This document shows positions 45,101 through 54,692 of a DNA stretch of 64,000 bases, one piece after another. The translations under genes and the position numbers were made by a program. Source of the DNA: Prorocentrum cordatum (Eukaryota; Sar; Dinophyceae; Prorocentrales; Prorocentraceae); contig CAUYUJ010022528.1 of NCBI GenBank assembly GCA_963575745.1, positions 1 through 64,000 on the forward strand, read 5' to 3'. Under the pieces are notes generated by a model. That model was not told the DNA's origin, did no database searches, and was given only the letters and a program-made list of their open reading frames with translations. Numbering within the stretch: the first letter of the stretch is position 1; each line of letters begins with the position of its first letter.

Positions 45101-45259
45101 AAGGAACGCGACAGGCGACGTGCCAGACCCCGTTATTTATCGAGGATCCGAGATGGGGGTCGACTTTTCTCGAGCGGGCACGCACGAAACGCGCTTTCCG
45201 CGCCGCATTCGTCTTCACCTCGTTTTTGATCGAAGAAATGGGGGTCCGCGGACCCCGTT

Positions 45260-45303
<44 letters not shown>

Positions 45304-45487
45304 CGAGGACCCGAGGTGTGGGGTCGACTTTCCTCGAGCGGGCACGCGCGAAACGCATCTTGTCACGCCGAATTGAACTTTACCTCGTTTTTTATCGAGC
45401 GGAAATTCGCCGCCCCTACAGAATCTGGCACCGGGAGGAATTACCTAATGAAAGAGAACCCTGGGCCTACGCCCTTTCCGGGAAAAA
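42151..45487 (+). repeat. Composite repeat 7 (longest)
   Basis: The start signature lies at 42152. About four and a half family A units run to 44190, six B' units of about 62-65 bp (CACGTGGTTCCAGC, CCATGTTAGATACCC) to 44640, decayed family B to 44900, and a partial A unit at 44930-45125. Two segments carry TCGAGCGGGCACGC(A/G)CGAAACGC around a (TA)n run (45262-45303). The end signature is GAGAACCCTGGGCCTACGCC with CTTTCCGGGAA. Confidence 0.85.
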
Positions 45488-45689
45488 ACCATACAACATG
45501 CACCTCGCGGCTGAATCTGGATCATGCGCGACCATCCCGCGATCACTGTCAAGTGGTTTTTGACAGGGACGGCGGGGGTGGTGGCGCGTGGCCTGCTGTG
45601 CGCAGGCCCTCCAGACGCAACGATGGGCATCGGTGTTCGACAAGGATGGCGGGGGCCGACATGTTTCCCGATGTGTGCTGTCGCGTGCG

Positions 45690-45910
45690 CAGGCGCACCT
45701 GACACACTCTGCGTGTGCCCCGAACGCGGCGCACCTGGCGCGGCTGGAGTGTGCGGCACACCTGGCGCACTCGGAGCACGTGGCGCATCTGGCGCACCAG
45801 GCGTGCCTGGCACGCTCGGGCCCCAGGGGTGCCTGGCGCGCGTGGCGCCCCTGGCACGCGTGGCGCACCTCGCCCAAGCGTCGCGCACCTGGGGTCGGCT
45901 TTGGTTTCCA
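45690..45910. repeat. 15 bp degenerate tandem repeat (GCGCACCTGGCGCAC)
   Basis: About 14 units of a 15 bp motif. One plus frame reads as Gly-x-y collagen-like (GAPGAAGVCGTPGALGARG) and another as AHLAR/AHLAH pentapeptides. Because the period is divisible by three, all frames stay open, so coding is not assumed. Confidence 0.75.
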
Positions 45911-46079
45911 GTAGCTGTCCATCCAAAGACGACCGCTGAACATGCTCAGGATCGGGTGTTACTTGTGTGTAGGGAGGGCGGGTGGGAAAGAGCTAGACGG
46001 CTTGCGGGCGGGTGGGTAGCTTGACCCCTCCCCCTACCCTCTCCCCTGGACCTGGACTGGGGGGGCCGTGAGGTGTCAG

Positions 46080-46760
46080 GGGCCCTTTCTAGCCCAAGAT
46101 GGTTCTATGAGGGCCCCAGAGCCCAAGATGGCCTCTAAGGGCTCTAGATAGCTAACAGCATGCCGACAAGAGGCCCCAAGAGGGCCACAAGACGGATCCA
46201 AGTGCTATTGTACACCCCTCAGGACCTCCCCGAGAAGCCAAAACCCTTCAAAAACCAAAGGACATCGATGATGTTGGCCTTCTCGCAGATTCGTTTCCGA
46301 TGCGCTTTTGATGCCTCTAGATGGCCCCAAAATGGCCCCAAGATGGCCCAAGAGGGCTCCAAGAGGGGCGCAAGAGGCCCCCAAGACGGCCCCAAGAGCG
46401 CCTAAGATCGCCCCAAGAGCTTAACAAGAGGGCCCTCAGAGGCGATGTCAAGGGCTCTGGGGGGGGGCTAGGTAAGGAACCCCCCCATGTTGATCGATGG
46501 CCTCCAGGCCTCGGGAGGCCCTCCGAAGCTCCCAGGAGAGCCCCAAGAGAGCCCCAAGAGGGTCCCAAGAGGGTCCCAAGAGGGGCCCCGAGAGAGTCCC
46601 AAGACGCCCCAAAAGAGCCTCAGGAGGACCCCAAGACCCCCCAAGGAGCCCTAAGAGGGCCTCAAGATGTCCCAAAAGAGCCCCAAGAGGACCCCAAGAC
46701 GCCCCAAAAAGCCCCATAGCTCCAAGAAGGCCTCCGATGCTCCAAAATAGCCTCCACATG
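46080..46760. repeat. Family D satellite
   Basis: CCCCAAGAGGGCC and CCCCAAGACGCCCC units surround a core at about 46220-46320 with GACATCGATGATGTTGGCC, shared with the block at 6640-6835. Confidence 0.85.
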
Positions 46761-46889
46761 GCTCAACTCGTTCCTCCCCCTCCTCTCTTTGACCGCTCTG
46801 GCTCACTATATGCGTCTATGCCTTCCATTTCCCGTCAGCTCTCGTGGACAGGGCTTCTGAATGGGCTGGCGGGGATTCGCGCGAAGTCT

Positions 46890-47825
46890 AAGCAATACAT
46901 ACCTACATGCATGCATGCATGCATACGTACATGTATGCTACATGTATGCATGCACGCCTACATACACACAGGTACGCATACCTATGTATGTATACAGCGA
47001 TATGTATATATATATATGTATATATATATACTGCACACATACACACACATACCTATGTGCACGCCTACAAACCTATATGTCTACATATATACATGTATAA
47101 GTATATACATAACCACAAACATACATAGATACATACATACATATATACATATATACATACATACATATACGCGCATACATACATGCCCGCATACACGTTT
47201 ATATACATGCACATGTACATGCATGCATACATTGATACATGCATACGTACATACATGTATGCGTGCACGTATGCATACATACGTGCATACATACATACAT
47301 GCATACATACATACATACATACATACATATGCAGCATATGCATACATACATGCATGCATCCATACATACATGCGTGCATGCAGACGTGCATACCTGTGTG
47401 CATGCATACATGCACATATGCATACATGCAAACATGTGTGCATGCGTACGTACGTGCATACATACATTCATACATACATGTGTACGTACGTACGTACGGA
47501 CGTACGCACAGACAGACATGCATGCATTGATACATTAACAAATACACAACTATATATGCATAAACACACATACAGACAGACAGCCAGACAGACAGATATA
47601 TAGACAGACAGACAAACAGACACACAAACATACGTACATACGTACAAACGTACATGCATGCATACACACATGCGTACGTAAGTACCTACGTACGCACAGA
47701 GAAACAGACAGACAAACATACATGCATCCATTCACGCATACATATACACATAGATACATGCATGCATGCATACATACAGACAGACAGACATGCATACATC
47801 CGTGCATACATCCGTGCAGACATGA
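46890..47825. repeat. CATACATG/CATGCATA mosaic microsatellite
   Basis: An almost 1 kb relative of the 40855-41870 block, with GCATGCATGCATACATACA motifs and GACAGACA patches at 47500-47620 and 47700-47780. Confidence 0.95.
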
Positions 47826-48480
47826 ATGAATAAAGTGCCGAGGCCGAGGCAGCGGGCATTTTCACGCCCCGAATGTGCAGCGCGCCGCCTTTCGACGCCA
47901 CGCGCGGGGGCAGCGCGGCCGCGTCAGCGCATCGAGAGCGCCTGGCGAGCGAGGGGGGGGAGAGGGTATACCCACTACAGAAGCCTTTTTGTTGGATGGA
48001 TCTCTCAAGCTCTTCGCCGCCTCAAGCGGTGTACCAGAACAGGAGCACCGCAAAGCCACACAGGTTCGATCAGAGTCTGCACTGTATGAAGATGTTCTTC
48101 GATGCGGCCCGAGTTAGATCTGTCGAAGCACCGCCTGCTATCGCGATGATTCGGCACATATAAAGTACGGATGACACTGCGATCAATCAGCGCCGCTCCT
48201 AGCCCAAAAGGTCACGGAGACGTGACTCCACTCTTGGGAGAAACATAACTAAGGACGCACTCAATCCTGACCAACACCAAGACGTACAGTTTGAGCACGC
48301 TGGGGTGGCTGTTAGTGTTGGCTGAGTGGTGCTGCTTCACTCTAGATCGGAGCTGCACTAATCAGCCTGAGGAGGAGGCAAGAGCAGCACCGATCAATCC
48401 GGAGCGGGGCAGCACGAATAAGGACTTGGGGGTGTGCGCGAGCCATTGCCAGGGCCATGCAAGGGGATCCTTCTGGGAGA
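47826..48480. other. Unassigned region with a weak exon-like frame
   Basis: On plus, a possible acceptor CCACTACAG (about 47980) precedes frames such as GSLKLFAASSGVPEQEHRKA and RFDQSLHCMKMFFDAARVRS. No family was recognised and the frame choice is uncertain. Confidence 0.25.
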
Positions 48481-48489
48481 GAACTAAGG

Positions 48490-48605
48490 AGGAGCAGGAG
48501 GAGGAGGAGGAGGAGGAGGAGTGGGAAGGCCACGGCGGAGGGGAGGGGGAGCGGGAGGGAAGGAGGGAGGGAGGGAGGGAGAGGAGGAGGAGGAGGAAAA
48601 GGAGG
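48490..48605. repeat. GGA-rich purine tract
   Basis: GGAGGAGGA and GGGAGGGAGG patches. Confidence 0.8.
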
Positions 48606-48669
48606 ACCACTGTAAACCCAAGACGCATCAACGATATTGCGGGAAGTGCCCCATCGAAAGACAGCCGTC

Positions 48670-49215
48670 GGAGAATCCTCAATCGCGCGCAATCACAATT
48701 CCTGGGACTTCAACGCAGCGAATCAACTTGAATGCTGCGTCCTGATAATCCTAATTCGCGTCAGAACGCAATTCCTGGGATTTCAACGCCGAAAATCAAC
48801 ATGACTGTTGCACCCTGACAATCCGAATTCGTGCGAGAACGCGTTTCCTTAGACTTAACCATACGAACGTACCCGTGGAACTGCTGCAACATGCCAAAAC
48901 GACTGTGCACGGGGCTCCGGCGAAAACCACATTTGGAAAAGGAGCCGCCCCCCATTCTTGAAACTGGTGCAAAATGTTCCAACGAACGTGCGCGGCGCCC
49001 AAGCGAGAACAACATTTCGAAAACGCGCCGCCCTAATCCGTGAGTTTGCAAGACGAACGCGCGCAGCGTTAAACGAAAACCGCAGTTTGACGACGCGCCG
49101 CCCTCCATCCGTGGAAATATTGCAACTTTGAAAGCGAATTCGCGTAGTGCTAAAGCGAGAGCCGCATCTTGAAAACCAGCCACCATCCATCCTTGAAACC
49201 GCTGCAAAGTTCAAG
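48670..49215. repeat. Two interspersed tandem repeats (about 72 and 80 bp)
   Basis: The first block (48670-48860) repeats AATTCCTGGGA-TTCAACGC, AATCAAC and CCTGATAATCC about 2.5 times. The second (48880-49215) repeats GCGAAAACCGCA, TTGAAAACGCGCCGCCC and TCCATCCGTGGAA about four times with heavy divergence. Confidence 0.75.
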
Positions 49216-50099
49216 CATCCGGATGAAAAACGGCGAAAGAGTCTTAGGCGAAAACGTCCGACCCACCATAACGGCACGTATGGGGGTGCGACAGGGACTT
49301 GATTATCGGGAATAAGGAACGGAGCAGGAGGAGGAGAGGGAAGGAAGGAGGGAGGGAAGGAGGGAAGAGGATGAGGAGGAGGAAGAGATCCATTCCTCCC
49401 GTAGGGAGCAACCTTGTTCCCTTGCTGCCCTTTCTCTGGCGACAAGACTGCAACTGTGACGCATGAGCCGGGATATAAGACACACTCTCAAAGTTTGAAC
49501 TCCAAATTACTCCGACGGTAGGACCCCACATGTGAATAGATTTAAATCGCCATTCGCTCTTCCCTCCTCGCCCCGGCTAAAGCACCCCGTTTCGCCCTCT
49601 GTTGCACCTGCTCCGCATCCTTCTTGTCTTTTTCGTCGTCCGCCCCCCCTCCTCCTGCTCGCCCTCCTTGTTAAATTTCTCCTTTCCCTCTTCGCCCCTT
49701 TCCTCCTCCTCCTCCTCCTCCTCCTCCTCCTCCTTTTCCTCCTCCTCCTCCTCCTCCTCCTCCTCCTTTTCCTCCTCCTCCTCCTCCTACACCGCCTCCT
49801 TCCCCCCCCTTTTCATCTGCATGCCGCCTGCTCTCCTCATGCACCTCCGTTTCCTTCCGGCAACGGGCGCATGCCGATGTTCCTCGCCGCGTTCGCCGCC
49901 GCGCTCGGCAGGGGCGCTTCCTCCGATGGCAAAATCGCGAAGCCATCGGGCCAACTTCCGTTGGGACAACCCCACGAGCCGCTGGGGCGCCAGAGCAAGC
50001 CGTTGGAACAACCCAGTGGGCGCCGAGTTAATCGCGGCCGCGCTCAGGCGGGAGGCAGCACGAACTTCAGCTCTGCCGCGAACTGCTCCACCTCAGCCC
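49216..50099. other. Unassigned region with GA-rich and (CTC)n tracts
   Basis: A GGA/GAGG-rich patch (about 49320-49390) and a (CTC)n run (49690-49800) interrupt sequence with no recognised gene. A plus frame across 49800-50197 has no known motif. Confidence 0.4.
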
Positions 50100-51180
50100 C
50101 AGGGTCCATATTCAGACCAGAGGACCCGAAAAGTGACGACTGTCACAAGACTCCGATAACCCGTTCGGACTGCCAACATGAAGTGCGGACCCCATAGGGA
50201 AAAGGCTCCCGCCTGAGACTTCCTCGCAATTCCTCAATATTCAATCCAGGCGTGCCAAAAAATGACGACTGTTACAGGATTCCGAAGACACGCTGGGATT
50301 GCCAACATGAAGTGCGGACCCTATAGGGAGGGGGCTCCCGCCTGAGACTTCCTCACAATTCACTCACAGACGAAGCTCCCGCCTAAATCGTTCTCCAGAT
50401 TCGATCCAGACGAGCCAGACAGTGACCACGCTTGCATGATTCCGATGACCCGTTCGGACTACCAACATGAAATGCGGACACTATGGGGTCAAGGCTCCCG
50501 CCTGAGACTTCCTCGCAATTCGCTCACAAACGAAGCTCCCGCCTGAGATTTCCTCCATATCTCATCCAGACGCGCCGAAAAATGACCGCAATTAACAAAG
50601 TTCCGATGACCCGCTCGGATCACCTACATGAAGCGCGGACCCCATAGGGAAAAGAATCCCGCCGGAGTCTTCCTCGCAATTCACTAACAGACGAAGCTCC
50701 CGCCTGAGACTTCCTCCATATTCTGTCCAGGCGAGCCGAAAAATGACGACTGCCACAGGATTCCGATGACCCGTTCGGACTATCAACATGAAGTGCGAAC
50801 CCCATAGGGAAAAGGCTCCCGCCTGAAACTTCCTCGCAATTCACTCACAGACGAAGCTCCCACCTGAGACTTCCTCCATAGTCAATCCAGGCGAGCCCAA
50901 AAATGACGACTGTTACAGAATTCCGATGACCTGTTCGGATTACCAACATGAAGTGCGGACCCGATGGGGAGGGGGTTCCCGCCTGAGCTTTCCTCGCAAT
51001 TCACTCACAGACGAAGCTCCCACCTGAGACTTCCTCCATATTCAATCCAGACGAGACGAAAATGACCACAGTTACAGGATTCCGATGACCCGCTCGGATT
51101 ACCATCATGAAGTGTGGACCCTATAGGGAGGTGGCTCCCGCCTGAGACTTCCTCGCAATTCATTCAGAACGAAGTTCCCT
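50100..51180 (+). repeat. 160 bp tandem repeat, about 7 units
   Basis: The landmark CAACATGAAGTGCGGACC (with variants) recurs at about 50175, 50303, 50463, 50625, 50784, 50943 and 51101. Spacing is close to 160 bp except for the first, shortened unit. Other landmarks are AAAAATGACGACTGTTACAG, GATGACCCGTTCGGAT and CTCCCGCCTGAGACTTCCTC. Confidence 0.95.
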
Positions 51181-51341
51181 CTTGGTCGATGATCACGATG
51201 GGATGGTGATAGTGATGAATGTGTGATGATAGTGATGGCGATGGTGAGTTGGTGATAGCGGCACTGATGAGGAGGTGTGCGAATATGATGATGACGATGG
51301 TGATGATGAATGAGTGTGTGTGTGGCTGATTATGAATGAAT

Positions 51342-51349
51342 GTGCGTGC

Positions 51350-51417
<68 letters not shown>

Positions 51418-51422
51418 GTGAT
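51342..51422. repeat. (TGA)n microsatellite
   Basis: A run of about 26 TGA/GAT triplets, preceded from 51180 by looser GATG-rich sequence. Confidence 0.97.
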
Positions 51423-51685
51423 GGCGGCACTCATTACGATGAGTGCGCAGAAGAGGTGGGGGGCCATCCCGCGCGGAGGTGTTCAGAGAAAACAAGAAAC
51501 TCTTCACGATGTGGGGAAAGGAAACTTTGAAAGTCCTGGCTCGGTTTACATCAAGGGTTGACTGCTTTAACCACGACCATTTGCTCATTCAAATCACACC
51601 TGGCACCCACGACGCGAGTAAAGCGCCACAAACAAATGTGAAAAGCTGCCTTCTGCTCCAGACATTTCGAAGCGAAAGAAAGGCA

Positions 51686-51840
51686 TCAACGGCAGCAGCG
51701 GCAGCGGCAGCAGCTGGGCAGCGCCTCCTTGTTCACGAATCCCGAGTAAGCCTCGGAGCCGGCGCGCAGCTGTCGAATCTTCGTGCGCTGCAGCTGGCGA
51801 ACCACACGGGTCATGTCCTCCAGCAGGAGCCTCACGGCAA
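51686..51840 (-). CDS. Possible exon of an unidentified gene
   Basis: Just upstream (minus sense) of a TAG near 51686 the frame reads IAVRLLLEDMTRVVRQLQRT, then KIRQLRAGSEAYSGFVNKEA, a helical, protein-like sequence unlike the repeat around it. It abuts the (GAC)n tract at 51842. A second protein-like piece on the same strand at about 52440-52350 (EVSSVEGTGLAELNIAIRPP) could belong to the same gene. Confidence 0.3.
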
Positions 51841-51841
51841 T

Positions 51842-51842
51842 G

Positions 51843-51903
<61 letters not shown>

Positions 51904-51915
51904 CGACGCCGACGC

Positions 51916-51979
<64 letters not shown>

Positions 51980-51983
51980 CACG

Positions 51984-52015
<32 letters not shown>

Positions 52016-52190
52016 ACTCCACGGGCCCGCCGAAGGCCGCCGGGGGGCCGCCAGGGATCGCCGGGGGCCGCCGGGGGGCCGCCAGGGGGCCGCCAGGGGG
52101 CCGCCGGGGGGCCGCTGGGGGCCGCCAGGGCGCCGCCGAGGGGGCCGCCAGGGGCCGGCGGGGGCCCGCGGCGGCGGCGAGCGGGGGCGG
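51842..52190. repeat. (GAC)n, (GACGGC)n and GGGGGCCGCC repeats
   Basis: A pure GAC run, GACGGC variants to 52015, then nine or more degenerate GCCGGGGGGCCGCCAGGG units to about 52165. Confidence 0.95.
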
Positions 52191-52194
52191 CGAG

Positions 52195-52348
52195 CAGAGG
52201 GGGGTAGGGGGAGGGGGGAAGGCTTCTTAGAAGCACCCTGCTTCTCAGAAGGCCCTGGCCTTACATGTATATAGAGAAGGCCCGCGCCTTCGAAGAAGCA
52301 GGGGTGCTTCTATTGAGAAGCCTGCCCCCCTCCCCCTGCCCCCCTCTG
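52195..52348. mobile_element. Foldback element with near-complete inverted arms
   Basis: The left arm starts CAGAGGGGGGTAGGGGGAGG, then AAGGCTTCTTAGAAGCACCC. The reversed right arm starts CAGAGGGGGGCAGGGGGAGG, then CAGGCTTCTCAATAGAAGCA. The arms span about 65 bp each of a 154 bp element. The CTTCTcAGAAGG phrases resemble the interior of the introner at 5307-5691. It lies directly beside a protein-like minus frame, so it may be an intron there. Confidence 0.75.
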
Positions 52349-52589
52349 CGCGTGGCTGAGAGCGGGGGCCTGATGGCGATGTTCAGCTCGGCCAGGCCGG
52401 TGCCCTCCACGGAGCTCACCTCGGGGCGCGCGCGGGCTCGGAGCGGGGGGCAGCCGCCAGAGCACCCGGAGCGGCCCCGAGCGCCGCGGCTCGTATAATA
52501 GTCTGTCGCGCCGCGCCGCAGCGCGGCGCCACGTGCCTGGCGGCGCCGACGGCCCCCTAGGCGTGGAAGCGGCGCGGGGCTCCAGCGCT

Positions 52590-52748
52590 GGCCCTCCTCC
52601 TCCTCCTCCTCCTCCTCCTCCTCCTCCTCCTCCTCCTCCTCCTCCTGCTCCTCCTCCTCCTCCTCCTCCTCCTCCTCCTCCTCCTCCTCCTCCTCCTGCT
52701 CCTCCTCCTCCTCCTCCTCCTCCTCCTCCTCCTCCTCCTCCTCCTGCC
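52590..52748. repeat. (CTC)n microsatellite
   Basis: A CTC run with single CTG interruptions at regular distances (about 52646 and 52697). Confidence 0.97.
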
Positions 52749-53494
52749 CCAGAGCAGGGCAAGGCAGACGCTGGCACCGCTCTGTGCGGCCGCGGGGAGC
52801 GCCTCCCGCGGAGGACAGCACGGTGGGGCAGCAGCCCCTCGCGTGCGCACCTGCCAGAAAGCAGAGGACTACTCGCATGTGCCGACCCTGGCCAGGCCCA
52901 CCCTGTGAGGAGGCAACTACTGGGAGGCCTTCGTCGGAATGACTAGAAGAGGATGAAGCCCCACTGGGCGGCCGATGCGCTGGATGGGGCCGCGGATTAC
53001 ACGCAATCGGGCCGAATTCAATGGGAGGAAGCCGGATTGAGCGGGAGAGTTAGCCGGAGGAGGCGGGCGTCTCGACCAGGGGAAAGTCAGAATTCTACCT
53101 CCCAGGAGCTGCATCCGAAGCCCTGAGCCCAGCATCGGCGCCAGCGCGCTCGGCCAGGGAGGCATGCGCACCGGTCCTGGGCCAGGATGGGGCCCAGACA
53201 GCATCCGCGTATGTGCGTATGTGCGCATCGATCCTGGCGCGCGTGCCCGTGCCCCCCGCGCGCCCTCCCCCCTCCTCCCTCTCCCCTCCCTCCCCCCCTG
53301 CGCCGCCTCCTTCGTCTCGTCTGTCGCCCGTCGCTCGTCTGTCGTGTCGTCCGCCACTGGGCTCCGTCCTCGCTGGTATATAAAGGGGCAAAGCTAGGAG
53401 GTCAGAAAATCCACCCCCAGAATAACCACCTCGACACGCGAAGTCGTTTAGTCAACGCGCCCGTGGACGAAATCGAACATGGCAAGGCGTTGAG
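52749..53494. other. Unassigned region ending in a TATA-like motif
   Basis: GC-rich sequence with short frames. At 53376-53385 GGTATATAAAGG resembles a TATA box, but no gene starts convincingly downstream, and dinoflagellate promoters generally lack TATA boxes. Confidence 0.3.
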
Positions 53495-53578
53495 TAAACT
53501 CCCAGGGCCGCTTAGTGAGCGCCCAGGCTTTTAGTACACGCCCAGGGCCGTTTTAGTAAACGCCCAGGGCCGTTTTTG
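53495..53578 (+). repeat. About 22 bp tandem repeat
   Basis: AGTAAACGCCCAGGGCCG and variants occur four times. Confidence 0.85.
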
Positions 53579-53984
53579 TTCCTCCCTCGGACAGCAAAAC
53601 AAAACCCCCAAAAAATGTGCATCGTCCTCGTCGCCCGAGCCTTGTCGGTCCCGCGGGCCGCTTCCCCGAGGACCGAGCCCTCTGCGGGGCTCGCGGGGCC
53701 CCTCTCGGCGCGGTGGTGGTCGGGGGACCGATCCTGGCCGCGCCGCTCCTCGCCGGCCTCCTCTCGCCGTGAAACCATCACGGGGGAGACTCGGGAGCGG
53801 CCAAGCACGGGCCCGCCCTGGCCGGCACTCGGGGCCGCGCCGCCCGGGAGCTCCTCCGCGCCCCCGAAAAGCGCCAGCAGCGGCGCGCGGCACGGCGGGG
53901 CGGCCGTAGGGAGGGCGCCCGGCCCAGAGCGCCCGCGCAGCAGGACGAGGCACGAAGCACTTTCTTGCCTGACCAAAAGTCGGG

Positions 53985-54180
53985 AGCGGCCAAGAGGGGG
54001 GTGTCCAAGAGGGGGGGGGTGCAAATCATGGCCGGCGGCATGTGCGCGGCCCAGCGGGGAGGCCAGGGACGTCATGGAACAAGAAGAGGCGCCATGAGAT
54101 CTGGGGAAATATCACGGCCCCCGCCATGATATCCACCCCCCCCCTAGTCATCACCCCCCTCTTTTCCGCCCCCGAGAGAC
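53985..54180. repeat. Dispersed repeat G, copy 2
   Basis: GGAGCGGCCAAGAGGGGGGTG, ATCATGGCCGGCGGCAT, CAAGAAGAGGCGCCATG and ATATCACGGCCCCCGCCAT follow the landmark order of 39407-39600. Confidence 0.6.
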
Positions 54181-54229
54181 GCTCGGAAAACTGTTCGCCC
54201 CGCCCCGGGACCGTGAGAAAGACGGGCCG

Positions 54230-54440
54230 GGGCCCGTCTTGGCGCGGTCTGCTCCCAGGACCGATCCGGGCAAGGCAGGCCAGAGCCGGATCGGGTCGCG
54301 AAATTTCGGCTCGGATCGGATCGCGCTCCGGGCGTCGCAGAGTCGCATCGTGATCGGATCGTCGGGATCACGGATCGGGCTCGGCGGCTATATAAGGAGT
54401 CGGTTCGCGTCGGATCGGATCGCATCGAGATCGCAGTCGA
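54230..54440. repeat. GATCGGATCG-rich segment
   Basis: Multiple GGATCGGATCGC words around a TATATAAGG motif (54391). The array is irregular and no gene is assigned. Confidence 0.6.
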
Positions 54441-54692
54441 AACTTGGGGATGCGATCGGACCGAAGCGGACCCGGGCAGCCTCGCCAGCCCGGCCCGATG
54501 CCCAGGATCGGCACACACGCCCTCAGTGCCAAGTCGGGCAGGGGTACACCCTGCGAAATGCTTAAGAAATCATGGGTTAAGAAATTCATAGTCTCAGAAC
54601 TTGAAGTTAAACCCAGAACTTCTATTATAATCTTAAGATCTACATTCAAACGTTAAGAAGAATCGAGACTCTTGCCGAAAACTTAGGTTTTC

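Noticed and set aside
53370-53390. TATA box at GGTATATAAAGG
   Set aside because: No supported gene starts downstream, and a single AT word in a large window is not evidence; recorded only as TATA-like.
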